Origin: Alphaproteobacteria bacterium
Lineage (GTDB): Bacteria > Pseudomonadota > Alphaproteobacteria > RF32 > CAG-239
Length of the DNA: 46,764 bases
Direction of reading: 5' to 3'
Assembly (NCBI GenBank): GCA_017465945.1
Contig: JAFTVD010000021.1
Span: 1 to 46,764, forward strand
Of the stretch, positions 36,142-44,740 are shown piece after piece. Position 1 is the stretch's first letter. Every line of letters begins with the position of its first letter. The translations under genes and the position numbers were made by a program. The notes beneath the pieces are model-generated. The model saw nothing but the letters and a program-made list of their open reading frames with translations. It ran no database searches and was not told the origin of the DNA.

Positions 36142-36656
36142 TTTATTGGTTGTTATTTTATGAATTTTTTAAGATAGGTTTGTTTGCCATTGGTGGCGGT
36201 CCTGTAACTATACCTTTTTTATTTGATTTGAGTGAAAAATATTCGTGGTTTAGTAAAGAACAGTTGGTTGATATGATTGCGGTTTCACAATCAACACCTG
36301 GACCTATAGGAATTAATATGGCAACATATGCTGGTTTTCAAACAGCAGGTGTTAGTGGGGGAATTATTGCGACACTAGGGCTTGTTTTACCATCTTTAAT
36401 TATTGTTATTTTGATTTCAAAAATTTTAAGGAAATATGTTAATACACCTTGTTGGTGTGAAGTGATGATGGCTATTAGACCTGTGGTGTTAATGTTAATG
36501 CTATATGCGTGTGTTGGTTTGTTTGAATTAAGTGTTACAAATTTATATAGAGTTTGTTTTGCTGTCGTGTTTTTTATATTGGTTTATTTTTATAAAAAAA
36601 GTCCAATTTTTTATATTATTTTATCTGGAATATTAGGGGTTTTATTAAAAATATAG
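36138..36656 (+). CDS. Chromate transporter, short-chain subunit 2
   Basis: A 172-residue CHR-family membrane protein, the partner of the preceding gene. FKIGLFAIGGGPVTIPFL and SQSTPGPIGINMATYAGFQTAG are the signature segments of the second half. ATGA overlap with subunit 1 implies coupled translation and a heterodimer with antiparallel topology. Confidence 0.88.
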   Translation: MIYWLLFYEFFKIGLFAIGGGPVTIPFLFDLSEKYSWFSKEQLVDMIAVSQSTPGPIGINMATYAGFQTAGVSGGIIATLGLVLPSLIIVILISKILRKYVNTPCWCEVMMAIRPVVLMLMLYACVGLFELSVTNLYRVCFAVVFFILVYFYKKSPIFYIILSGILGVLLKI

Positions 36657-36679
36657 TATTTTTTTTATTTACTAAATAC

Positions 36680-36706
36680 TTGCTATTTAAAATTTTTTGA
36701 TATAGA
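36680..36706 (+). promoter_or_regulatory. Candidate typA promoter
   Basis: TTGCTA (36680-36685), a 15-base spacer and TATAGA (36701-36706). Transcription would start near 36713 and run into the leader hairpins at 36720-36762. Confidence 0.4.
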
Positions 36707-36719
36707 AAAGGGATAAATT

Positions 36720-36762
36720 TTAGAGCTTATTTGCCTTTAATTGTTAATTAGAGGCTTTTTTT
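36720..36762 (+). promoter_or_regulatory. Terminator/antiterminator-like leader of typA
   Basis: GCCTTTAATT (36733-36742) pairs with AATTAGAGGC (36746-36755) and is followed by TTTTTTT, a full intrinsic terminator. TTAGAG occurs at 36720-36725 and again inside the 3' arm at 36748-36753, so the upstream copy can pair with CTTTAA (36735-36740) and break the terminator. The typA ribosome binding site GAGGA starts immediately after the T run. The hairpin could simply end the chromate operon, but its position and the repeat fit an attenuator. Confidence 0.5.
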
Positions 36763-36774
36763 GAGGATTAAATT

Positions 36775-38595
36775 ATGAGTATTAGAAATATTGCCATTAT
36801 TGCGCACGTTGACCATGGTAAGACGACATTGGTTGATGGATTACTTCGTCAGAGTGGTACATTTAGAGATAACCAAAAAGTTGAAACTTGTGTTATGGAT
36901 AGCAATGACCTAGAACGTGAAAGAGGTATTACTATTTTATCAAAATGTACAGCTGTTGACTGGGAAGGAACACATATTAATATTGTTGATACTCCAGGAC
37001 ACGCAGATTTTGGTGGTGAAGTTGAACGTATTTTATCTATGGTTGATGGTGTTGTTTTACTTGTTGATTCATCTGAAGGTCCTATGCCTCAAACTAAATT
37101 CGTGTTAGGTAAGGCTCTAAAAATAGGATTAAAGCCTATTGTTGTTATTAATAAAGCGGATAAGCCCGATGCTAGACCAGATGAAGTATTAAATGAGATT
37201 TTTGATTTGTTTGTAAGTTTAGATGCAAATGATGAGCAATTAGATTTTCCTGTATTGTATGCATCAGGACGTAATGGATGGGCTGTTTCTGATCTAAGTG
37301 AAGAAAAAAAGGATTTAAGACCTTTATTTGAGCTTATTTTATCATATGTGTCAGAGCCAAGATGTGAAAAAGATAAACCTTTTTCTATGCTTGCTACAAC
37401 ATTAGAAGCGGATAAATTCGTTGGACGTATATTAACTGGTAAAATTTATAGCGGTACATTAAAAGTTAATGATGCTGTAAAAGTAATTAATAAAGATGGT
37501 GAGATTGAACGTACTCGTATTACAAAAATTACAGCATATAAAGGTTTAGATAGGGTTGCTCTTAATGAAGCGCATGCTGGTGATATTGTTGCAGTTGCAG
37601 GTGTTGTTAAAGGAACGGTGGCTGATACAATTTGTGCGATGGATGTAACAGAGGCTATTGAAGCGCAACCAATTGACCCACCAACATTATCTATGACTTT
37701 TTCTGTGAACGACTCGCCTTTGGCTGGACGTGAAGGGGATAAAGTTACTTCTCGTATGATTTGGGATAGATTACAAAAAGAAGCAGAGTGTAATATTGCT
37801 TTGAAAATTAGTCGTTCTGAAACATCTGAATCTTTTGAGGTTGCTGGGCGTGGTGAATTACAATTAGGTGTTTTGATTGAAACAATGAGAAGAGAGGGAT
37901 TTGAGCTTTCAATTTCTCGTCCTAGAGTTTTAATGCAAAAAGATGAGAATGGTAATTTACTAGAACCTATTGAAGAAGTTGTTGTTGATGTGGATGAAGA
38001 ATTTTCTGGTACTGTGGTTGAAAAGTTAAGTCAACGAAAAGCAGAACTTTTGGAAATGATTCCATCTCAGGTTGGTAATAAAACTAGACTTATATTTAAG
38101 GCCCCTGCAAGAGGTTTGATAGGATATCATTCTGACTTTTTGACAGATACTCGTGGTACAGGTATTATGAATAGAGTGTTTTATGGCTATGAACCTTATA
38201 AGGGCGATATTGGTAACTATCGAAATGGTGTATTAATTTCTAGTGAAGATGGTACAGCTATTGCTTATTCTTTGTGGAAATTGCAAGATAGAGGTCCTAT
38301 GTTTATTGAACACAATAGTCCTGTTTATGTTGGTATGATTATTGGCGAGCATACAAAATCTAATGATTTGGAAGTTAATCCAACAAAGTCTAAACAGCTT
38401 ACAAATATTCGTGCAGCTGGAAAAGACGAGGCTATAGACTTAATTCCACCTAGAAGATTATCTTTGGAGCAAGCTTTATCTTATATTGCACAAGATGAGT
38501 TGTTGGAAGTTACTCCAAAATCTCTTAGATTGAGAAAGAAAATTTTGGATCCAATTTTGAGGAAACGCTCAAGAAATGATGCTAGTCAGCAATAA
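36775..38595 (+). CDS. typA: Translational GTPase TypA/BipA
   Basis: A 606-residue ribosome-associated GTPase involved in stress and cold adaptation and 50S assembly. G1 is AHVDHGKTT (near 10-18), switch I includes ERERGITI, G3 is [12 protein letters not shown]4 is NKAD, followed by the EF-G-like domains and the BipA-specific C-terminus ([19 protein letters not shown]). GAGGA precedes ATG 36775. Expression may be controlled by the leader hairpin. Confidence 0.97.
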   Translation: MSIRNIAIIAHVDHGKTTLVDGLLRQSGTFRDNQKVETCVMDSNDLERERGITILSKCTAVDWEGTHINIVDTPGHADFGGEVERILSMVDGVVLLVDSSEGPMPQTKFVLGKALKIGLKPIVVINKADKPDARPDEVLNEIFDLFVSLDANDEQLDFPVLYASGRNGWAVSDLSEEKKDLRPLFELILSYVSEPRCEKDKPFSMLATTLEADKFVGRILTGKIYSGTLKVNDAVKVINKDGEIERTRITKITAYKGLDRVALNEAHAGDIVAVAGVVKGTVADTICAMDVTEAIEAQPIDPPTLSMTFSVNDSPLAGREGDKVTSRMIWDRLQKEAECNIALKISRSETSESFEVAGRGELQLGVLIETMRREGFELSISRPRVLMQKDENGNLLEPIEEVVVDVDEEFSGTVVEKLSQRKAELLEMIPSQVGNKTRLIFKAPARGLIGYHSDFLTDTRGTGIMNRVFYGYEPYKGDIGNYRNGVLISSEDGTAIAYSLWKLQDRGPMFIEHNSPVYVGMIIGEHTKSNDLEVNPTKSKQLTNIRAAGKDEAIDLIPPRRLSLEQALSYIAQDELLEVTPKSLRLRKKILDPILRKRSRNDASQQ

Positions 38596-38604
38596 TTAAA
38601 AAAG

Positions 38605-38626
38605 CCCACCAAATGGTGGGTTTTTT
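38605..38626 (+). terminator. Intrinsic terminator after typA
   Basis: CCCACC (38605-38610) pairs with GGTGGG (38615-38620), then TTTTTT, nine bases after the typA stop. Confidence 0.85.
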
Positions 38627-38752
38627 GTGTGAAAAATAAATATTTTTTTTATATTATTTCTTTTATTGGAATATGTTTAAGATAATTAAAATATTTTAAA
38701 CGATTTTGTTATTATTTTTAGTTAGTGGTTTAACTTTTTTGAGGATATGGTT

Positions 38753-39391
38753 ATGAAAAAAACATTTTTAAGTGGATTGATGGCAATATTAATGTTAAGT
38801 GCATGTGCGACAGATCCTTATACAGGTGAAAGAAAAGCATCTAATACTGCATGGGGTGCAGGTATTGGTACATTAGCAGGAGCAGGAATAGGGGCTCTTG
38901 TTGGAGGGGAGAAAGGTGCATTAATTGGAGCGGGCGTTGGTGCTGCTGCAGGTGTTGGAACTGGAGCTTATATGGATGTTCAAGCTCAGGCTTTACGTAG
39001 AGAATTATTAAATACTGGTGTTCAAGTTAAAGAAATAAATGGTCAAATTTATTTAATTATGCCAGGGAATATTACATTTGATAGTAATGATGCTAATATT
39101 AAAGTTTCTTTTCAACCAGTATTAAATTCTATTGCTAAAGTAATTAAAGAATATAATAAAACAATGGTTCAAGTAAATGGATATACAGATAGTACCGGTA
39201 GTCAAGCAACAAACAATGCGCTTTCTTTAATGAGAGCTAATTCTGTTTCTAATTATTTACGTATAAAAGGTGTTGATGCTAATAGAATTGTAGCTAATGG
39301 TTATGGTAGTTCTAATCCTATAGCTTCCAATTCAACGGCATTTGGACGTGAACAAAACAGACGTGTTGAAATTGTATTAATTAATAGATAG
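38753..39391 (+). CDS. OmpA-family lipoprotein (YiaD-like)
   Basis: A 212-residue outer-membrane lipoprotein. The signal peptide ends in lipobox LSAC with lipidated Cys18. A Gly-zipper region follows (about 32-75, repeated GAGIGxLxG and GAxxGAGVGA). Residues 95-212 are an OmpA C-terminal domain that binds peptidoglycan (VNGYTDSTGSQATNNALSLM, RIVANGYGSSNPI, GREQNRRVEIVL). It anchors the outer membrane to the cell wall. Of two ATGs (38747, 38753), the second is better spaced from GAGGA. Confidence 0.92.
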   Translation: MKKTFLSGLMAILMLSACATDPYTGERKASNTAWGAGIGTLAGAGIGALVGGEKGALIGAGVGAAAGVGTGAYMDVQAQALRRELLNTGVQVKEINGQIYLIMPGNITFDSNDANIKVSFQPVLNSIAKVIKEYNKTMVQVNGYTDSTGSQATNNALSLMRANSVSNYLRIKGVDANRIVANGYGSSNPIASNSTAFGREQNRRVEIVLINR

Positions 39392-39404
39392 TATTTTTTT
39401 AAGA

Positions 39405-39428
39405 TAAGGGAGGGGAAACTCTCCCTTA
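39405..39428. repeat. Hairpin after the OmpA-like gene
   Basis: TAAGGGAG (39405-39412) pairs with CTCCCTTA (39421-39428). No T run follows, so it is at best a weak terminator or an mRNA-stabilising stem before the next gene. Confidence 0.4.
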
Positions 39429-39450
39429 CGTTAATTTATTGAATTTTTAA

Positions 39451-41046
39451 ATGTTGGAATATTGCTATAAAAAATATATTAAATCTGTGATTATTTCATT
39501 TAGTGTGTTATGTTTGTTATATCTTTACATGCTATCTAATTTTTGGTGGGGTAATCATGATTGGGGGTATTTATTAAGTGGGGCTAGTTTTAAGTCAGGT
39601 CTGTTTGAAGCTCGCTATAGTTTGCATTTATTTATAGATTTTATACTAGATAAACACATCTTACCTATTTTTACTTTTTTTTGTGTATTTATTTGTATTT
39701 GTTTACTAGGAATTATTATTGGTAGATATTTTAATATAGCTCAAAAGTATTGGGTTATATTATGTCTTTTTATTGGGGTAAATTCTCATATATTTGTTAT
39801 TTTTTATTATCTTCATTATAGTTTTTCTTTGGTTGTCTGGGGTTTAGTTGGAGTTTGCTTATTATTTTTGTCAGAAAGGAAGCATAGTTTTGTTAAATTT
39901 TTATTTGGGAGTGTTGGTTTTTCTTTAATATTAGGTAGCTATCCTCCTAATTTAGCGTTTATTTTTGTTATATTTGTAGCAAAAAGAATTTTTGATTATG
40001 TAGATGAAAAACAAAATATTAAGCAAAATATATTTTCTTTTTTATTTTTAGGAGGACAGATATTAGTTGCAGGATGTTGTTTTAAGATTATTTTTTCGTA
40101 TTTAATTAATAATCGTTTTATTAATGATTATATGTATAATATAAAAACACGAGATATTTTAGATATTATAAAAAGTTTACCAAATGAGATTTTAAATTCT
40201 ATATTTCAATTATTTCAATGCTTTTCGTTTATGGAATATGGTTATATTCTACCATTGAGTATACTTGTTTTGGTAGCTTGTTTTATTGTTTATAAAAAAT
40301 CATCTAGTAAATGTTGGATTATATTTTTATTGATATCTTTATTTTTGGCATCAAGATTTGCATTTATTTTGTCAGAAGGTTCAGGTATTGCTGTGTTTAG
40401 ATTGATGTATTGGGGGAGGTTGGGATTATATATTTTTGCAATAAGTGTATTAATGAAGCAAAAGGATATATGGATTAAAAATCTATTATTTTTGTTACTT
40501 ATTGTTTTCTTTTTTAATAATATTGTTGCTAATTTTGAAATTCAAAAAGTTCAAAATTTGGGATTTCTTTCTGGTAGGTTATATCAAAAGAGGTTATTGG
40601 AAACAGTAGTAAAGAATAATAATTATGATAAAGATGTTGAATATATATCACTTAATTTTGGGCAGCCAAATTTTAGGAAACGTTTTTATAATGATAAATA
40701 TATGACCGGTGAATTGATTGGGTATGAAATGGTATTTAATTTTGATGTGGCAAATTATTTATTTTGGGAAGAAAATAGAAATCAAGTTATAATAGGTGGC
40801 AGGATTGATGGTGCTTCACTTTTAATGGTAAATAGAGATGAAGGAAATGAAAAATGGCAGAATGGAACTTACTGGAAAAATAATTTAGAAAATATGAAAA
40901 ATATTAGATATTGGTTATATACTAAAGCTAAGCCTTATCCTAGTGATGATGCTGTTTATATTGATGATAAATATATGCTTTTAGTTTTAGACCCTTTAAT
41001 TTTTTATAAAAAAAGAGAATTAGTGATTAATAACTTAGATAAATAA
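39451..41046 (+). CDS. Polytopic membrane protein, GtrII-like glucosyltransferase
   Basis: A 531-residue integral membrane protein with about ten membrane helices in the first 380 residues and a soluble C-terminal part of about 150. The NHDWGYLLSG motif (about 35-44) and EARYSLHLFIDFIL, then LGSYPPNLAFIF, follow the pattern of GtrII-type glucosyl transferases (Glucos_trans_II), which add sugars to LPS O-antigen from a lipid carrier in the periplasm. The match is by overall pattern, so the assignment is moderate. It lies between the OmpA-like lipoprotein and kdsA genes, a surface-polysaccharide neighbourhood. Base composition is very AT-rich. No strong ribosome binding site is visible before ATG 39451. 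Confidence 0.6.
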   Translation: MLEYCYKKYIKSVIISFSVLCLLYLYMLSNFWWGNHDWGYLLSGASFKSGLFEARYSLHLFIDFILDKHILPIFTFFCVFICICLLGIIIGRYFNIAQKYWVILCLFIGVNSHIFVIFYYLHYSFSLVVWGLVGVCLLFLSERKHSFVKFLFGSVGFSLILGSYPPNLAFIFVIFVAKRIFDYVDEKQNIKQNIFSFLFLGGQILVAGCCFKIIFSYLINNRFINDYMYNIKTRDILDIIKSLPNEILNSIFQLFQCFSFMEYGYILPLSILVLVACFIVYKKSSSKCWIIFLLISLFLASRFAFILSEGSGIAVFRLMYWGRLGLYIFAISVLMKQKDIWIKNLLFLLLIVFFFNNIVANFEIQKVQNLGFLSGRLYQKRLLETVVKNNNYDKDVEYISLNFGQPNFRKRFYNDKYMTGELIGYEMVFNFDVANYLFWEENRNQVIIGGRIDGASLLMVNRDEGNEKWQNGTYWKNNLENMKNIRYWLYTKAKPYPSDDAVYIDDKYMLLVLDPLIFYKKRELVINNLDK

Positions 41047-41074
41047 AAAAGCGATAGTTTTCTATCGCTTTTTT
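41046..41074. terminator. Bidirectional intrinsic terminator
   Basis: GCGATAG (41051-41057) pairs with CTATCGC (41062-41068), flanked by A and T runs; it serves the GtrII-like gene and convergent kdsA. Confidence 0.85.
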
Positions 41075-41087
41075 ATTTTGTTTTTTA

Positions 41088-41930
41088 TTAGAAAATGTCT
41101 AAACTTTTTCTAACTTCATCGAATTTTTTAAGAACTTCTAAAACAGATGGCATATCTTTTAAGGCGATTGTGTTTGGTCCATCTGATAGAGCTTTGTCTG
41201 GATTTTCATGTGTTTCGATAAACACTGCTGCTACACCAACAGAAACAGCGGCTCTTGCAAGAACGGGTGCAAATTCTCTTTGTCCACCAGAGCTACCACC
41301 TTGTCCTCCTGGTTGTTGTACGGAGTGAGTTGCATCAAAAATTATTGGGCATCCTGTATCTTGTGCCATACGTGGTAAGCCTCGCATATCTGTAACTAAC
41401 GTGTTATATCCAAAACTTGTTCCGCGTTCTGTTAAGCAAATATTATGGTTGCCAGATTCATCACATTTAGTAACAAGATTTTTTGCTTCCCAAGGTGCTA
41501 GGAATTGACCTTTTTTTATGTTTACAACTTTACCTGTATTAGCTGCCGCAACAACTAAATCTGTTTGACGGCAAAGGAATGCTGGAATTTGTAGCATATC
41601 AACATGCTCTGCAACAATTGCACATTGATCTTTTTCGTGTACATCTGTAACGATAGGTAAATTGTTGTATAGTTTTTTTATTTCATCAAATGTTCTTAAG
41701 CCTTCATCAATACCAACACCTCTTGCACCATGTATAGAAGTGCGATTTGCTTTATCAAATGATGCTTTGAATATATATGGAATATCAAGTTTTTTGGTTA
41801 TTTCTACCATTGAACCTGCGATATCTATAGCATGTTGACGGCTTTCTATTTGGCATGGGCCACACAACAAACCAAAAGGTAAATTGTTTGAAAGTTTTAC
41901 TCCATTTACGTTTACAATTCTTTGTTCCAT
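41088..41930 (-). CDS. kdsA: 2-dehydro-3-deoxyphosphooctonate aldolase (Kdo-8-phosphate synthase)
   Basis: A 280-residue cytoplasmic enzyme that condenses PEP with arabinose 5-phosphate to give Kdo-8-phosphate for the LPS inner core. FGLLCGPCQIES (near 19-30), FKASFDKANRTS and LTERGTSFGYNTLVTDMRGLP are the family motifs. Start ATG 41930 is chosen because AAGGA lies seven bases before it; the longer reading from 41990 runs through the promoter. No kdsB or lpxA-type neighbour is present. Confidence 0.96.
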   Translation of the reverse strand: MEQRIVNVNGVKLSNNLPFGLLCGPCQIESRQHAIDIAGSMVEITKKLDIPYIFKASFDKANRTSIHGARGVGIDEGLRTFDEIKKLYNNLPIVTDVHEKDQCAIVAEHVDMLQIPAFLCRQTDLVVAAANTGKVVNIKKGQFLAPWEAKNLVTKCDESGNHNICLTERGTSFGYNTLVTDMRGLPRMAQDTGCPIIFDATHSVQQPGGQGGSSGGQREFAPVLARAAVSVGVAAVFIETHENPDKALSDGPNTIALKDMPSVLEVLKKFDEVRKSLDIF

Positions 41931-41961
41931 AGTTTTATCCTTTATGTTAATGTATGTCTTT

Positions 41962-42014
41962 ATGATATGTAACGTATGAAAGTTCGTCAATTAATATTCG
42001 GATTTATCCGAATA
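41962..42014 (-). promoter_or_regulatory. kdsA promoter with an upstream palindrome
   Basis: On the minus strand, TTGACG (41985-41990), 17 bases, TATCAT (41962-41967). Four bases upstream of the -35 is the palindrome TATTCGGAT-TT-ATCCGAATA (41995-42014), 9-bp perfect arms, placed like an activator or repressor site between kdsA and the small divergent ORF. Confidence 0.6.
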
Positions 42015-42044
42015 AAAATAATTTAAATTTTAGCCAAAAACTTG

Positions 42045-42073
42045 TTGACAAAAAAATATTTTTGTTTTATTTA
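42045..42073 (+). promoter_or_regulatory. Candidate promoter for the 52-residue ORF
   Basis: Perfect TTGACA (42045-42050), 17 bases, weak TATTTA (42068-42073), 41 bases before ATG 42115. Confidence 0.4.
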
Positions 42074-42114
42074 ATGCACTGATACTTTTTATTATTAATT
42101 TTAAATTTATTCTT

Positions 42115-42273
42115 ATGGCTACATTAACGATTATCCTCCAGACTGGGTTGCCTGTTGTTGTGAGTGTTGCCTTAGTTTGTGGGGGAGTTAAGAAGAGAAT
42201 CGAACAAAAAAGGTCAAAAGCATTGGAATATGCACAGAGCCGAAAAAGGTTTGAATTTTTCCGGATAGATTGA
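42115..42273 (+). CDS. Small membrane protein, 52 residues, unknown
   Basis: A short ORF starting MATLTIILQTGLPVVVSVAL, with one membrane helix (about 4-22, LTIILQTGLPVVVSVALVC) and a strongly basic tail (GGVKKRIEQKRSKALEYAQS and RKRFEFF). By the positive-inside rule the tail is cytoplasmic. Base composition is clearly higher in G+C than the AT-rich DNA around it, which suggests selected coding sequence. It has a candidate promoter upstream and a strong terminator 34 bases downstream on the same strand. No Shine-Dalgarno is visible before the ATG, the main point against it. Confidence 0.5.
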   Translation: MATLTIILQTGLPVVVSVALVCGGVKKRIEQKRSKALEYAQSRKRFEFFRID

Positions 42274-42306
42274 TTTGATGTTTCTTTATTAATCTATCAG
42301 AATAAT

Positions 42307-42347
42307 AGGGTGCTATCTTTAAAAAAGATACCACCCTTTATTTTTTG
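42307..42347 (+). terminator. Intrinsic terminator
   Basis: AGGGTG-C-TATCTTT (42307-42320) pairs with AAAGATA-C-CACCCT (42324-42337), then TTATTTTTT. It ends a + strand transcript, the only candidate being the 52-residue ORF. It overlaps the end of the convergent CgeB-like gene. Confidence 0.75.
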
Positions 42348-43375
42348 AGTTGAGATACGTGAGATAATATTTTTTGAGCAATATTTGTATTGGTATATTC
42401 TCTTAATGTTATTTCCCGTGCTTTTTTTGCAAGAGCCCTTCTTTCTTCTTCGTGAGATAAATAATAAGTGAGTAAATTTTTTAATTCTTCTTTATTTTTA
42501 TACATAGGAACACTATTGCCATATACGTTTTCTATTTCTTCTATATAATCTGATATAACAAGAGCACCGGATGCTGTTGCATCATATATACGATTATTTA
42601 CAAAGCCGTATTTTTTCATATCAGGTCGGTGGTCATTTAAGACTATTTTTGCGGAACTATAATATTTATTTAATACATCATTTGATATGTATGGGGCTTT
42701 GTACATATTGTCAGGTATTATACCATACCAATTAAATCCGTATACAGAAACATTAAAACCTTCTTCTATTGCATAACGAAGGGAAGTTCTATCATGCCAA
42801 TTTGAACCGACAAATAAAATATCTGTTTTTAGTTCTTCTTGTGGATCTGGATAGAATTTTTGAGGGTTGGTGAATTGCGGAATGTATATAGCATTAATAT
42901 TGTTGTCATTTAATTCTTTTGTATATGTTTTAGAAGCAACAGCTATTATATCATAATTTTGAAAATCATCATCTAAGCTTGAATTTTCTGGCATTTGGTT
43001 TCGATTGTTTAATTTTGTTTTGTTTTGTTTTATTGTTGATTGTTTATCATATGCCATAGGATAATATACATAAAGTACGTTTGTGTTTTTACCAAATGGG
43101 GCATAAAATTTGGTGTATCCTCGCATGTATATATTCATATATGGTTCTATTTTATGAGGGCGATGATATTCTTCTCTATAATCAATATCAGTTTGGTAAT
43201 TTAATTCGCTAAAGGCATTTTTTAAGTCTTCAGCTATGAAATAATCTCCGCTAGATGCTTCTCCCCTAGTCGTAGTTGATTTTATTACAACAAGGTCTTT
43301 TTGTGGATTTATAGTTTGAGCGATTGATAATTTTATAAAACAAAAAAAGGTAAGTAGTAATGTTATATATTTCAT
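42338..43375 (-). CDS. CgeB-like glycosyltransferase-fold protein with signal peptide
   Basis: A 345-residue paralogue of the protein at 24433-25443. Residues 1-19 (MKYITLLLTFFCFIKLSIA) form a Sec signal peptide, so the body should be periplasmic. Shared motifs are NVLYVYYP, IYIPQFTNPQKFYP, DILFVGSNWHDR, AKIVLNDHRPDM and NRIYDATASGALVISDYIEEIE, with an EERRALAKKA tail. AGGA lies seven bases before the ATG. It follows the BepA-like gene by 11 bases and should be cotranscribed with it. Catalysis in the periplasm would need a lipid-linked donor, or the protein may be a binding or structural derivative; neither can be told from sequence. Confidence 0.75.
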   Translation of the reverse strand: MKYITLLLTFFCFIKLSIAQTINPQKDLVVIKSTTTRGEASSGDYFIAEDLKNAFSELNYQTDIDYREEYHRPHKIEPYMNIYMRGYTKFYAPFGKNTNVLYVYYPMAYDKQSTIKQNKTKLNNRNQMPENSSLDDDFQNYDIIAVASKTYTKELNDNNINAIYIPQFTNPQKFYPDPQEELKTDILFVGSNWHDRTSLRYAIEEGFNVSVYGFNWYGIIPDNMYKAPYISNDVLNKYYSSAKIVLNDHRPDMKKYGFVNNRIYDATASGALVISDYIEEIENVYGNSVPMYKNKEELKNLLTYYLSHEEERRALAKKAREITLREYTNTNIAQKILSHVSQLKK

Positions 43376-43386
43376 ATTACAATCCT

Positions 43387-44712
43387 TTAAAATAATGTCT
43401 TTTTAGATGATTGTTTTTTTAATTTTTGTTGTAGGTCTTGAGCTCTTAATTTTATGTTTTCTTTTAGTTGTTGTTTTAGGGCTTTGTTTAGTTGTTTTTG
43501 AGCTAAAGTATTATTTCCTATTAAATGATTATATTCGGCGGAAAAATAATCTGCAATAGCATATTCGCCTAAATTGGCATATGTTTGTCCTAATAAAATG
43601 TATGCTTCTGGTGAATTTTTATTTCGATTTGCGTGTTCTAATAGTGGAATAAGTGAGAGTAACTCTTTTCTTTGGGGAGTGGAGGCTAAAATTGCTTGAG
43701 CATAATTTAGTTTGAAAATATCAGAACTTGGTTTTAAGTCTAATGCTTTTTTATAAGCAGAGATTGATTCTTTTATTTTTGTATTTTCAAACAATGTTTG
43801 GGCTTTTAGTTCCCAAAAATATGGGTTTTGTGGTTCTTTTGATAGTAATATATTTATATATTTTAGGGATGTGTTTAGATTTTTTTGGCGCATGTAATAA
43901 ATTGCGTGGGCAATATTTGCATAAATTGATTTGTCGGATAAAGGATATTTTTTTAATACACTTGGAAGTGGATAAAGATAGGCGTATAATTTTGCTTTTA
44001 TTCTTTTTAAGTTTTCATCTAATTTTGCGGAAGTGGTGGTTGATGTTTCTGTTTTTAATTTATCTTCGAAAAAAGCAATGCGTTCTGTAGTTATAGGGTG
44101 TGTTCTAAAGTATGGGTTTTCGCTTATTCCTTCTAGGCGGTTTGATGCTTTTATTTTGGTCATAAAATTTTTTAAGCCTTTTATAGATTTATTTTGTTTT
44201 TTTAATAAATCAACAGCTGTTTCATCAGCTGCTCGTTCTTCTGTTATTTGATAACTTGACATAGAATTTATTGCGGAACTTTGAGTTCCAAGAACAACTG
44301 CAATAGCTGCATCTCCTCTACCACTAACAGCAGCGGCACCTGCTGCGGCAATAAGTGATGCAAGGGAAGCTTTTTGCAATTCTTCTATTTTTATTTTTAG
44401 ACGTAGAATGTGCCCACCTATAATATGGCCTGTTTCGTGGGCTAAAACACCTTCTATTTGATTAGTGTTGTCTGCTTTTAATAATGTGCCAGTATGTATG
44501 AACATATGGTTAGAATCGCCAACAAAAGCGTTTAAGCTATCATCTTTTACAATGTGAATATTGTTAGAATCGAAAGGAAGATTTGCTTCTTTATATATTG
44601 GAGTTAGTACGTCTGATAGCCAACTTTCAGTTTCTTCATCACTAATTATTGTTATAGCATACGAAGGTATGGATATTATTATAAACAATAATGTTAGAAG
44701 AAGTTTTTTCAT
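43387..44712 (-). CDS. BepA-like periplasmic M48 metalloprotease with TPR repeats
   Basis: A 441-residue exported protease. A signal peptide (1-19, ending SYA) is followed by an M48 catalytic domain with zinc motif HETGH (92-96) and third ligand Glu in EERAADE (158-164). From about 250 onward are TPR-like helical repeats (YANIAHAIYYMRQKNLNTSL, PEAYILLGQTYANLGEYAIA). This is the layout of E. coli BepA, which degrades or assists misfolded outer-membrane proteins such as LptD and BamA. It is followed 11 bases later by the CgeB-like gene and preceded 28 bases earlier by an unknown gene in the same direction. Confidence 0.88.
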   Translation of the reverse strand: MKKLLLTLLFIIISIPSYAITIISDEETESWLSDVLTPIYKEANLPFDSNNIHIVKDDSLNAFVGDSNHMFIHTGTLLKADNTNQIEGVLAHETGHIIGGHILRLKIKIEELQKASLASLIAAAGAAAVSGRGDAAIAVVLGTQSSAINSMSSYQITEERAADETAVDLLKKQNKSIKGLKNFMTKIKASNRLEGISENPYFRTHPITTERIAFFEDKLKTETSTTTSAKLDENLKRIKAKLYAYLYPLPSVLKKYPLSDKSIYANIAHAIYYMRQKNLNTSLKYINILLSKEPQNPYFWELKAQTLFENTKIKESISAYKKALDLKPSSDIFKLNYAQAILASTPQRKELLSLIPLLEHANRNKNSPEAYILLGQTYANLGEYAIADYFSAEYNHLIGNNTLAQKQLNKALKQQLKENIKLRAQDLQQKLKKQSSKKTLF

Positions 44713-44740
44713 AAATATATGTTTCTTTTCTTTTTAACAA

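Noticed and set aside
43728..44251. Plus-strand ORFs inside the BepA-like gene
   Set aside because: They are antisense shadows of a gene with clear catalytic motifs, and lack ribosome binding sites.
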